Positions 6,997-13,348 of a stretch of 13,348 nucleotides of DNA are shown here, piece after piece. The DNA is from Bacteroidaceae bacterium. Lineage in GTDB: Bacteria > Bacteroidota > Bacteroidia > Bacteroidales > Bacteroidaceae. Each line of letters begins with the position of its first letter. Within the stretch, counting starts at the first letter, position 1. The stretch lies in NCBI GenBank assembly GCA_030843315.1, contig JAUUPT010000091.1, forward strand, positions 1 through 13,348, written 5' to 3'. Both the position numbers and the translations under genes were made by a program. The notes beneath the pieces were generated by a model. It was not told where the DNA came from, made no database searches, and saw only the letters and a list, made by a program, of their open reading frames with translations.

Positions 6997-8945
6997 AACG
7001 AACTCTACTCATCATATACAGCATACTTTGCGGATGGTTTTGCCCGTTGATGGCGGACGATGCCGATGCTCTCCGGTATCAGGACAGTATCTTGCGGGTG
7101 GCCGATGCCCTGCCTGCCACGTTGGTGCGGTTGACGTATCTTCGTGATATGGCTTATAAGCATCAGTATGCACCTTATAATATGACTTTCTCCGCCCGTT
7201 TGTACGAAGAGGCGAAGCAACAGAAGAATGTGCTTTATGAAAACCTGGGGGCTTACTACCTGGCATCATGTTATGACAAGAAGCACGATGCGGACAGCCT
7301 GACGTATTGGGTCGATATACTGAAAGAGTTTGTTCCCCAAGTAGGCACGTATGATTATTATCTGGAACAAAAGGCGGCTGTCAGCCGTGCTTTAGCTTCT
7401 AAAAGACAGATAGAAAAAGCCGTGTATGTGGCTAAAGAAACATTGGAAGAGGCAGTGCGCCATCACAGTAATAACGGAAAGATAGCTGCGTGTAATAGTC
7501 TGGGATGTGCCTATGGCGTGTCCAGCCGTCCCAAAGAGGCACTGGATACTTTCCTGGAAGCCTATAAGAGTTTTTCGCCTCAAACCAAGGCGAGTTTGAA
7601 GATTGATATTCTATCGCGTATTGCCCAGGTGTACGGTAATTCCGGGCGCGATAGTTTGAGGCTTCCTTATCTGCTGGAAATGGACAGCACTTTGCAGGAA
7701 GTTATCTCTAAAGAACCGGAAACCCGGAAGAACTGGGCTAATTTTGAGATAGACTGTCAGATAAAGTATATACTGCATTACTTTAGTGTGGATCTTGACA
7801 AAGCGCACGAACATATCGAGAAGGTGAAGCTGTTGCTTGGTGCGCATGTAGACCCGGTATTCTGGTTGAATGTACAACTGATACAACTTCAATACTATAA
7901 CAGGACTAATGAACCTGACAAGAGCATTGCCCTGATAGACGAGGTTACTTCTACAGTGCTGAACAACTATGTATCTACCTTTGCCACACTGATAACCTAC
8001 AAGGCTGACATACAGTATGGGCAAGGAGATATCGACGGTGCTATCGAAAGTCTCCGTTACCTGATACAGACGCAGGATTCGCTGAATAATGCTTTCTCTG
8101 CCAGTCAGTTGAAGCAGGTTAAAGAAATATACCACATCGATGAGTTATTATTGGAGAGGCAGAAGATTCAGGATACTAATTATCACAGGGGAGTTCTGTT
8201 CCTGGCGATTATTCTGTTGTTGGCACTGCTTTTCTATCTCTATACGCATTATCTTTCCAGAAAGATTTCGGTTGTGGAGAAACATACTGCTGAGGCTGCC
8301 CTGCAGGCGGAGACGGATAATATTGCCAAAGACCGCCTGAAGTCGGAAATCAGCCACGATATACGTACTCCGCTGAATGTGGTGGTGGGCTTTGCCGAAT
8401 TGCTGACCGGAACGGAAGACTTGGACAAAGACACTAAGAAAGAATACGGGCAAATCATTCAGGCTAATGCAGAAAGCCTGCTGAGTTATGTCAACAGCAT
8501 TCTGGAACTGTCCCGGTTGGAATCCGGCAAGACTAAGTATGAGCAAGAAGTGTGTGATGTATTGCATTTATGCCATAAGGCGATGCGGATCATCAATGAG
8601 CAGGAAAACCCATCTGTATCTGTTACTTTGCAAACTGATATAGACAGGCAAGAGATACGGATTGATAAAAGATGGTTTGAGACTTTGCTTACCGGTATGT
8701 TGATGCCCTTAGAGAATGATACGGAACATTACCGGGCCGTTATCCGCATTAAACGGGATAAGGCCAAGTCTGTTCTCTGTTTCGATGTGATTAATGCTCC
8801 GTTTGCAAAGGTTCATTTTGAGAATAAGACGAGTTTGATTCGTCATGAAATCAATGCACATTTCATCCACTACTTCGGCGGCATATACAAAGTGCAAGCC
8901 GAGGCGGAAGAAGGACCTACCATTTCGTTTACTATCCCTTATTGA
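6993..8945 (+). CDS. TPR sensor kinase homologue with a degenerate ATPase domain (probable pseudokinase)
   Basis: 650 residues with the same plan as the upstream kinase: signal peptide (about 1-21, ending PLMA), a long TPR-like helical region (about 30-390), one membrane span (about 400-422), a coiled linker, and an intact HisKA domain with H455 in SEISHDIRTPLNVVVGF. The C-terminal part (about 561-650) is short and lacks the kinase motifs. TLLTGMLMPLEN stands where the N box should be, FDVINAPF (D598) where DxGxG should be, and INAHFIHYFGG where GxGLGL should be. The closing IYKVQAEAEEGPTISFTIP does look like the last strands of a HATPase fold. The frame is intact over 1.95 kb, so it is maintained rather than decaying. 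It probably cannot bind ATP; it may dimerise with the upstream kinase, accept phosphate on H455, or act as a regulator. The 3' end overlaps convergent cobC by 14 bases. Confidence 0.82.
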   Translation: MKRTLLIIYSILCGWFCPLMADDADALRYQDSILRVADALPATLVRLTYLRDMAYKHQYAPYNMTFSARLYEEAKQQKNVLYENLGAYYLASCYDKKHDADSLTYWVDILKEFVPQVGTYDYYLEQKAAVSRALASKRQIEKAVYVAKETLEEAVRHHSNNGKIAACNSLGCAYGVSSRPKEALDTFLEAYKSFSPQTKASLKIDILSRIAQVYGNSGRDSLRLPYLLEMDSTLQEVISKEPETRKNWANFEIDCQIKYILHYFSVDLDKAHEHIEKVKLLLGAHVDPVFWLNVQLIQLQYYNRTNEPDKSIALIDEVTSTVLNNYVSTFATLITYKADIQYGQGDIDGAIESLRYLIQTQDSLNNAFSASQLKQVKEIYHIDELLLERQKIQDTNYHRGVLFLAIILLLALLFYLYTHYLSRKISVVEKHTAEAALQAETDNIAKDRLKSEISHDIRTPLNVVVGFAELLTGTEDLDKDTKKEYGQIIQANAESLLSYVNSILELSRLESGKTKYEQEVCDVLHLCHKAMRIINEQENPSVSVTLQTDIDRQEIRIDKRWFETLLTGMLMPLENDTEHYRAVIRIKRDKAKSVLCFDVINAPFAKVHFENKTSLIRHEINAHFIHYFGGIYKVQAEAEEGPTISFTIPY

Positions 8946-9471
8946 GATTGATGCGTACAATGCCTCCGTAAGGGGGCAATGCACCGAAGGCCTCTTCCCA
9001 TTGCAGAGTGCCGGCATAGATTTGTGCGCAAATCAATACGCCACCGTGGGCAAAAATAGCTACCCGGTCATAAGGCTTCTCCTTCAATTCATCCAGGAAT
9101 TGGCTGACACGCTGGTATAGCATGGTGAAGGACTCTCCGCCGGTGGCAGCTACATTCAGGTAATCGTTGTACCACTCTTGCAGGCGGGGGTCATCGTTGT
9201 TGTCGAAAGGTTTCATCTCCCAGTCACCGAAGTTAATTTCCATAATCCGTTTGTCACGTTCGGCATCTGGATAGCCACAGTAGGTGGCAAGACGTACACA
9301 GCGGGTGAGGGGGCTGGTGTAAATGTGATTGAAAGGGAGATATACTTTCAGGTTCTCTGCTGTGACAGCGGCTTCTTCTTCGAAGGTTGGTTTTAAAGGA
9401 ACATCCGTTTGCCCGTAACATACTCCGGGAGGGACATCTACTGAGGTGTGGCGAATAAGGGTTACTTCCAT
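8932..9471 (-). CDS. cobC: Alpha-ribazole phosphatase (histidine phosphatase family)
   Basis: 179 residues of the phosphoglycerate mutase-like fold. Catalytic residues are visible: R7-H8 in LIRHTSVDVPPGVCYGQTDV, R57 in TSPLTRC, E78 in EINFGDWE, and H142 in FAHGGV. The VxxGxCYGxTD stretch is characteristic of CobC. It removes the 5' phosphate from alpha-ribazole phosphate or adenosylcobalamin 5'-phosphate, completing nucleotide-loop assembly. It is the last gene of cobU-cobT-cobS-cobC, with 12 bases between the cobS stop and its ATG. By fold alone it could be another small-molecule phosphatase, but context and motif agree. Its 3' end overlaps the convergent kinase gene by 14 bases, and no terminator is visible between them. 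Confidence 0.88.
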   Translation of the reverse strand: MEVTLIRHTSVDVPPGVCYGQTDVPLKPTFEEEAAVTAENLKVYLPFNHIYTSPLTRCVRLATYCGYPDAERDKRIMEINFGDWEMKPFDNNDDPRLQEWYNDYLNVAATGGESFTMLYQRVSQFLDELKEKPYDRVAIFAHGGVLICAQIYAGTLQWEEAFGALPPYGGIVRINLNKG

Positions 9472-9483
9472 GTTATGATAGTA

Positions 9484-10287
9484 TTAATGAAAATATAAAG
9501 GAATGGTTGCATATTGGGTCATAAAGTCTATGCCATAAGTAGCATAGACATAGATTAGGATAAGGCTTCCGATGTAGAAAGACAGTTCGCAGAGCAGGAA
9601 AATGGCTCCGCAGCAGTCACCGGTATAGCCTTGCAAGCGTCGTTTCATGAGCCGGCACAAAAGGATAAAAGCAAGCACCGGAAATAGGAGGGCAGGCCAC
9701 ATCTTCAGGGGGAGGAACAACACAAAGGGTAATACTCCGAAAATGATGGCAACCAGCAGTTCGCCCTTGCTCATCCGATTATATACCACTTTGGCCTTGC
9801 TGTCTTCTTCTTTTCGGGCATAGGGCAGGCAGTTGACAATCTGTGATGCACAGAACTTAGACCAGCAGTCTCCACTAAAAACGAGGATGCAAAGGAAATT
9901 CAAAGGTACATTGCGGAGTTGCAGCAACAAGAGGAAATAGAATATCAGCCCGATGACTCCATAGCTTCCGATATGGGAATCTTTCATGATGGCAAGAGTT
10001 CGTTCTTTGGTAGTTCCTCCGCCAAAGCCGTCAAGAAAATCAGCCAATCCGTCTTCGTGCAGGCATCCGGTGATGAGCAGCCGCACGATGATGGCGATGA
10101 TCCACGCAAGCGATACGGGCAATATCTGCCCCGTCAGCCACAGAACACCTGCCATGATGCCTCCCGTCAGCCAGCCCACCAGTGACCAGTAGGGTACTAC
10201 GTGCTTGAATGCTTCTGCGGGCACCTCTCTGATTTTCCAGAAGGGGAGTCGAGTGAGGAATATAAATGCTGCCAATATATTGTTCAT
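9484..10287 (-). CDS. cobS: Adenosylcobinamide-GDP ribazoletransferase (cobalamin synthase)
   Basis: 267 residues, slightly longer than the usual 245-260. This membrane enzyme joins adenosylcobinamide-GDP to alpha-ribazole or its phosphate. The family's acidic motif is complete: GCLHEDGLADFLDGFGGG (residues 74-91; H77, E78, D79, D83, D86), then MKDSHIGSYG (101-110), which fits the CDP-alcohol phosphotransferase-like metal site. At least five hydrophobic segments are visible, for example about 36-70, 111-125 and 195-212. The N-terminal FLTRLPF is also typical. It follows cobT after a 48-base gap carrying a short tandem repeat, and precedes cobC by 12 bases. Its membrane location matches CbiB, consistent with late B12 assembly at the membrane in other bacteria. 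Confidence 0.92.
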   Translation of the reverse strand: MNNILAAFIFLTRLPFWKIREVPAEAFKHVVPYWSLVGWLTGGIMAGVLWLTGQILPVSLAWIIAIIVRLLITGCLHEDGLADFLDGFGGGTTKERTLAIMKDSHIGSYGVIGLIFYFLLLLQLRNVPLNFLCILVFSGDCWSKFCASQIVNCLPYARKEEDSKAKVVYNRMSKGELLVAIIFGVLPFVLFLPLKMWPALLFPVLAFILLCRLMKRRLQGYTGDCCGAIFLLCELSFYIGSLILIYVYATYGIDFMTQYATIPLYFH

Positions 10288-10302
10288 AGTATGCTGTTTT
10301 AA

Positions 10303-10331
10303 ACTCTGTGAGACTCTGTGTCCTCTGTGGT
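10303..10331. repeat. Three spaced CTCTGTG (CACAGAG) units in the cobT-cobS gap
   Basis: CTCTGTG occurs at 10304-10310, 10314-10320 and 10323-10329, a period of 9-10 bases. Read along the operon (minus strand), this is CACAGAGGACACAGAG followed by TCTCACAGAG. It fills much of the only sizeable gap inside cobU-cobT-cobS-cobC. Purine-rich CACAGAG/CACGGAG tandem stretches recur between genes in many bacteria; their role is unclear. Confidence 0.5.
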
Positions 10332-10335
10332 GAAA

Positions 10336-11373
10336 CTAAAAGTATTTAGTAATGGAAGCATGCGCAAAGTTATCCATTTCGTTTATCATCCGCACGGCGG
10401 AATCCACAATAGGATAAGCACAGATAGCTCCCGTTCCCTCGCCCAGCCGTAAACCTAAGTTCAGTAACGGTTTGGCGTGCAGAGCGTTGAGTACCGACTT
10501 ATGACCGGCTTCGTCGCCACAGTGCCCGAAGATGGCATAATCCAATACTTCGGGATACAGCTTGCTGGCAGCAAGAATACAGTTGGTCATGATGAACCCG
10601 TCTACCAGGATAATCATTTTCAGTTCGGCTGCTTGTAGCATAGCACCTACTGCCATCACCATTTCCAGTCCGCCAAAGTAACGGATAATATCGCGGGCAG
10701 AGCCGTCACCTTTGTAATTCTCCAGTGACTGTTTTAGTACTTCGTACTTATGGCGGATACCTGCATTATCCAGTCCGCTCCCTGCGCCTACACATTGTTC
10801 CAGGGAGATACCGGTGAAGCAAGTCATCCAGATGGACGAAGAAGAAGTGTTTCCGATACCCATCTCGCCGAAGCTCAGCACATTGCTTCCTTCTTCGTGG
10901 CAACGGCGTACTACTTCGGCACCCCGTTCCAGACAAAGATTCATCTCTTCTTCCGTCATGGCAGCTTCGTGCAGATAGTTGCGGGTGCTCTTACGCACTT
11001 TCATATTGATGATGCCACTCTCGTATGGCAGGTCATAATCTACGCCTGCATCTACAATCTTCAGTGTAAATCCATGCTGGCGGCAGAGGAAGTTGACGCC
11101 TGCGCCTCCATGAAGGAAGTTGCTGATTTGTTGCCAGGTAATCTCTTTGGGTGAGAGGCTGACCCCTTCGTCTACAATGCCATGATCGGCGGCAAAGATA
11201 ATATTTTGCGGATGGTGCAGGGTGGGGGTAAGTGTCTGCTGGATAAGTCCGATTTGGAGTGCAAGTTCTTCCAATGTGCCCAGTGAGCCTTTGGGTTTGG
11301 TCAGATTGTTTATCTTATCAATCAGAGCCGGACGTATGGCTTCATCCGGACGGGTAATATGAAATGTTTTCAT
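10336..11373 (-). CDS. cobT: Nicotinate-nucleotide:dimethylbenzimidazole phosphoribosyltransferase
   Basis: 345 residues, close to Salmonella CobT (356). It transfers the phosphoribosyl group of nicotinate mononucleotide to the lower-ligand base, giving alpha-ribazole 5'-phosphate. Recognisable segments include NLTKPKGSLGTLEELA (residues 23-38), AADHGIVDEGVS (61-72), the FGEMGIGNT loop with E170, and the C-terminal GLRLGEGTGA, whose E312 corresponds to the catalytic glutamate. It lies 19 bases after the cobU stop and is clearly in the same operon. The sequence does not reveal which lower-ligand base is used, and no dimethylbenzimidazole synthesis gene is in the window, so the base may be imported or made elsewhere. 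Confidence 0.93.
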   Translation of the reverse strand: MKTFHITRPDEAIRPALIDKINNLTKPKGSLGTLEELALQIGLIQQTLTPTLHHPQNIIFAADHGIVDEGVSLSPKEITWQQISNFLHGGAGVNFLCRQHGFTLKIVDAGVDYDLPYESGIINMKVRKSTRNYLHEAAMTEEEMNLCLERGAEVVRRCHEEGSNVLSFGEMGIGNTSSSSIWMTCFTGISLEQCVGAGSGLDNAGIRHKYEVLKQSLENYKGDGSARDIIRYFGGLEMVMAVGAMLQAAELKMIILVDGFIMTNCILAASKLYPEVLDYAIFGHCGDEAGHKSVLNALHAKPLLNLGLRLGEGTGAICAYPIVDSAVRMINEMDNFAHASITKYF

Positions 11374-11392
11374 CAGTTTTATAGCTTTATTC

Positions 11393-11911
11393 TTAATATT
11401 CGGTTTTTATCTTCACAGGGATGCCGGACACCATCAATATCACTTCGTCTGCGCGGGCGGCAATGTATTGGTTCATCCAGCCTTGCATATCCGTAAACTT
11501 TCGCTGTAATTCATTGTCGGAAGTTGCACCCATGCCTATCTCGTTGGTCACGAAGATAAAGGTGGCATCTTGTGTGGTAAAGCGGTCGAACTCTTCTTGG
11601 GCGGCAGTAAGTGCACTGTCTATGTTGGATTTCAGGTCAAAGAAGAAGTTGGTGCACCATAAGGTTACGCAGTCTATCAATACAATCCGCCCCTCCAGGT
11701 GATGCCGGCTGAGAGCCTTTTCTTCTTCGATATTAGTCCATTCCGGTCCTCGCCGTTCCTGGTGCCGGCTGACCCGTTGGCGGAATTCTTCGTCCCAGAT
11801 GCGTGCAGTGGCAAGATAGACGGGATTGGGAGAGAGGCTGAGGGCTAACTTTTCAGCATACGTGCTCTTGCCCGAACGGGCTCCTCCGGTAATTAGTATG
11901 ATTCGCTTCAT
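11393..11911 (-). CDS. cobU: Adenosylcobinamide kinase / adenosylcobinamide-phosphate guanylyltransferase
   Basis: 172 residues, a normal length for this bifunctional enzyme, which phosphorylates adenosylcobinamide and then transfers GMP to give adenosylcobinamide-GDP. The P-loop ITGGARSGKS is at residues 7-16. VYLATARIWDEEFRQRV leads to H50 in SRHQERRGPEW, matching the histidine guanylylated in Salmonella CobU. LIDCVTLW (78-85) and VTNEIGMG (121-128) complete the family pattern. It is first in cobU-cobT-cobS-cobC. A well-formed promoter places the start of transcription only about 16 bases before its ATG, so there is no room for a cobalamin riboswitch. Confidence 0.93.
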   Translation of the reverse strand: MKRIILITGGARSGKSTYAEKLALSLSPNPVYLATARIWDEEFRQRVSRHQERRGPEWTNIEEEKALSRHHLEGRIVLIDCVTLWCTNFFFDLKSNIDSALTAAQEEFDRFTTQDATFIFVTNEIGMGATSDNELQRKFTDMQGWMNQYIAARADEVILMVSGIPVKIKTEY

Positions 11912-11933
11912 GATACCTTGATTTTACGGGAAG

Positions 11934-11964
11934 CAAATGTACATGATTTCTGTGGCAGTGGCAA
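11934..11964 (-). promoter_or_regulatory. Bacteroidetes-type promoter for cobU-cobT-cobS-cobC
   Basis: On the minus strand, TTG (11964-11962) is followed after 20 bases by TACATTTG (11941-11934). The start point would be near 11927, leaving a leader of about 16 bases. It lies back to back with the tRNA promoter, about 50 bases away. Confidence 0.65.
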
Positions 11965-12014
11965 GGAATATGTGTTGGAATATACACATGAATAGGAAAT
12001 AATTAGAGATTCTC

Positions 12015-12046
12015 TTGCTCCTTTTTGAAAGAAATTATTAACTTTG
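12015..12046 (+). promoter_or_regulatory. Bacteroidetes-type promoter for tRNA-Gly
   Basis: TTG (12015-12017) is followed after 21 bases by TAACTTTG (12039-12046). Transcription would begin near 12053, leaving about 29 bases of 5' leader to be removed from the tRNA precursor. Confidence 0.6.
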
Positions 12047-12081
12047 CCGCCGATTTCATAGCAAAAGAAATGAGATTATTT

Positions 12082-12154
12082 GCGGCAGTAGCTCAGTTGG
12101 TAGAGCATCAGCTTCCCAAGCTGAGGGTCACGAGTTCGAACCTCGCTTGCCGCT
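12082..12154 (+). tRNA. tRNA-Gly, anticodon CCC
   Basis: The 73-base cloverleaf is complete. The acceptor stem pairs GCGGCAG with TTGCCGC (one G-T pair) and leaves discriminator T. The D stem is GCTC/GAGC with the loop AGTTGGTA. The anticodon stem TCAGC/GCTGA encloses loop TTCCCAA, giving anticodon CCC, which reads GGG. The T arm ACGAG-TTCGAAC-CTCGC has an A-C mismatch at its first pair. The 3' CCA is not encoded and must be added afterwards. A promoter precedes it and a strong hairpin follows, so it appears to be a single-gene unit. Confidence 0.93.
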
Positions 12155-12164
12155 CTTTTGAAAA

Positions 12165-12200
12165 AAGGCAGTTACGATTAAAGTAACTGCCTTACTTTTA
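12165..12200 (+). terminator. Terminator after tRNA-Gly
   Basis: Arms AAGGCAGTTAC (12165-12175) and GTAACTGCCTT (12183-12193) pair perfectly over 11 bp around a 7-base loop and are followed by ACTTTTAT. An A run precedes the hairpin, so it could also work in the other direction. Confidence 0.8.
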
Positions 12201-12221
12201 TCACACCAAAACATATATATA

Positions 12222-12449
12222 ATGAAACATCTTAAATCCCCTAAAAGTGAGGCTATTCTAAATACCCTGTCCCCCTTAGAACCAAAAGTACAGCGATACA
12301 TTGCTCTTTTAACGAAGATTGAGAGCTTGATGAGCGCTGCCGAAGATGAAAATGATGCGTGTGTACCGATAGAGCTTGTTGCCGAGCTTTTTGTGCTTCA
12401 AGATGAACTCTATAAGGAAGCCACAGAGAAACATAAAGAAGCAAATTGA
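12222..12449 (+). CDS. Small hypothetical protein, 75 residues
   Basis: The frame starts at ATG 12222 just downstream of the tRNA terminator. The product is charged and probably all helical, with one helix around YIALLTKIESLMSAAEDE and a second around VAELFVLQDELYKEATEK, which could form a short helical hairpin or coiled coil. It has no signal peptide, membrane span or motif that I recognise. No Shine-Dalgarno sequence or full promoter is visible; upstream DNA is AT-rich (CATATATATAATG), which is compatible with Bacteroides starts. It ends eight bases before the 3' end of a convergent pseudogene. Codon use looks normal, so I regard it as probably real, with unknown function. Confidence 0.5.
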   Translation: MKHLKSPKSEAILNTLSPLEPKVQRYIALLTKIESLMSAAEDENDACVPIELVAELFVLQDELYKEATEKHKEAN

Positions 12450-12456
12450 TATAAAT

Positions 12457-12900
12457 TTATTCTTCTTCTATAAAAACATATGTAGTCACCGAAGCTGAAA
12501 TGAATTCTCCAGCTTCGCTTTGCAGTATAACGCTATTGGTTTCTCTTATTGAATACCCGTCTTTGTCCTTTGATATCCGCGTATAACCTTTGCCTCGGAC
12601 ATTCTCCATACGTGTACGGCTGGTTGTATAGCCGTCCTGACTGTCGAAGAATGCAATGACTTCATCATAGAATTCTTTGGCAGAAGAACAAATCTAGCGA
12701 GGATTGGGAGAGAGCTCTTGTAAATATTCATATCAATAGAAGTTTAGATTCATTTTCTTCTGGCTGCTGGCTATATCGGTAGAAAGAGAGTAAGGGCCGG
12801 CGGCATCAAACAAATCTATCTATCAGTTTGTCTACCACCTCTTGAGCCTTGACGGTGGATACTGCAGAAAACATTACGATACAGATAGCAAACAAGTGCA
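12457..12900 (-). pseudogene. Decayed gene for a small secreted protein
   Basis: Read on the minus strand, a signal-peptide-like start (LFAICIVMFSAVSTVKAQ) continues EVVDKLIDRF. The frame then shifts at a TTTGTTTG duplication (12807-12814) into DAAGPYSLSTDIASSQKKMN. This second frame runs through a TGA (12733-12735) and a TAG (12694-12696) to a coherent C-terminus: AKEFYDEVIAFFDSQDGYTT, then GKGYTRISKDKDGYSIRE, ending YVFIEEE before a TAA at 12457-12459. Removing one TTTG unit rejoins the frames as IDRFDAAG. No ATG precedes the signal peptide before an in-frame stop, so the start is also damaged. The intact form would be a secreted protein of roughly 145 residues. I do not recognise the family; small secreted proteins of unknown function are common in Bacteroides. 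Confidence 0.65.
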
Positions 12901-13072
12901 AAGTAGGGATACGATTATTACACAACCGTTACGATGAAATTATTCTTTTGATACGGCTTATGTACCCTGCCTTTCAATAATTAATTCATCGAATCTTCAT
13001 ATCTCTGTTATCTTCCGCAGCTTAATTTGTGCGCACATAAAAGCAGGTTGTACCCATAATACTTAATAAGCC

Positions 13073-13348
13073 ATGTTGGAACTAAAAATGGTAAGATTCA
13101 GCTATCTGTGGACGGAGCAAGACAGCACTCTGGATAAAAGAATAGCAGAGAAATATAAAGATGATATAAAGAAAGCCAAGAGCAGAAGATTCAAGAACAA
13201 GAAGTCCTGCTGGCTTATTGTAATGGTCATCGTTGCTGTGGCGCTGATAATATGTCCTATTACGACCGACTTCTCTACCGTTATCGGGCGCCTGCTATTT
13301 ATGTTACTTCTTCCTACAAGTATCCTGTTCTCTATAGCTTGTATCTTT
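13073..13348 (+). CDS. Membrane protein, N-terminal part (runs off the right edge)
   Basis: From ATG 13073 the frame is open for 92 codons to the window end. A charged, lysine-rich cytoplasmic N-terminus (residues 1-47; includes DKRIAEKYKDDIKKAKSRR) is followed by two hydrophobic spans, about 48-64 (WLIVMVIVAVALIICPI) and about 71-92 (GRLLFMLLLPTSILFSIACI), separated by a short TTDFSTV loop. No signal peptide or known motif is visible. A second in-frame ATG at 13088 is a possible alternative start. Upstream lie a TGTGCGCACA palindrome (13028-13037) and AT-rich DNA, but no full promoter match. The missing C-terminus prevents a family call. Confidence 0.6.
   Translation, partial: MLELKMVRFSYLWTEQDSTLDKRIAEKYKDDIKKAKSRRFKNKKSCWLIVMVIVAVALIICPITTDFSTVIGRLLFMLLLPTSILFSIACIF

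Noticed and set aside
12546..12731. Minus-strand open frame of 61 codons
   Set aside because: It is out of frame with the coherent pseudogene reading and its product lacks protein-like features.
1..13348. CRISPR array, insertion sequence, prophage or integrase-flanked island
   Set aside because: No regularly spaced repeats, transposase or integrase frames, or terminal repeats were seen; repeats found are short and isolated.

Overview
The window looks like chromosomal DNA of a Bacteroides-type gut bacterium (order Bacteroidales). Five clear promoters match the Bacteroidetes pattern (TTG, 19-21 bases, TAnnTTTG), start codons mostly lack Shine-Dalgarno sequences, the proteins read as Bacteroides homologues, and the sensor kinases have the periplasmic TPR layout common in this phylum. 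The genus is an inference.

Layout. (1) 1-430: the 5' part of a small minus-strand gene (start 155) behind a long leader containing a large imperfect hairpin (245-363), with a promoter at 433-463. (2) 605-1397: a promoter, a MntA/HepT toxin-antitoxin pair and a terminator. (3) 1455-5006: plus-strand arm of late cobalamin synthesis, cobQ-cobD-cbiB, tightly packed. (4) 5031-8945: a promoter and two overlapping genes for TPR sensor histidine kinases. The first is intact; the second has a kinase domain stripped of its ATP-binding motifs. (5) 8932-11964: minus-strand operon cobU-cobT-cobS-cobC, convergent with the kinases. (6) 12015-12200: tRNA-Gly(CCC) with its own promoter and terminator. (7) 12222-13348: a small unknown gene, a decayed secreted-protein gene, and the start of a membrane-protein gene cut by the window edge.

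Together the two cob arms encode the end of the adenosylcobalamin pathway. CobQ amidates adenosylcobyrinic acid a,c-diamide to cobyric acid. CobD makes aminopropanol phosphate, and CbiB attaches it. CobU activates the adenosylcobinamide product to the GDP form. CobT makes alpha-ribazole phosphate, CobS joins the halves, and CobC removes the phosphate. Corrin-ring synthesis, the adenosyltransferase, the L-threonine kinase and dimethylbenzimidazole synthesis are not in the window. No cobalamin riboswitch is visible, and the predicted leaders of both arms are too short for one.

The most noteworthy points are the degenerate second kinase placed between the cob arms, a short repeat inserted in frame into cobQ, and the structured leader at the left edge.
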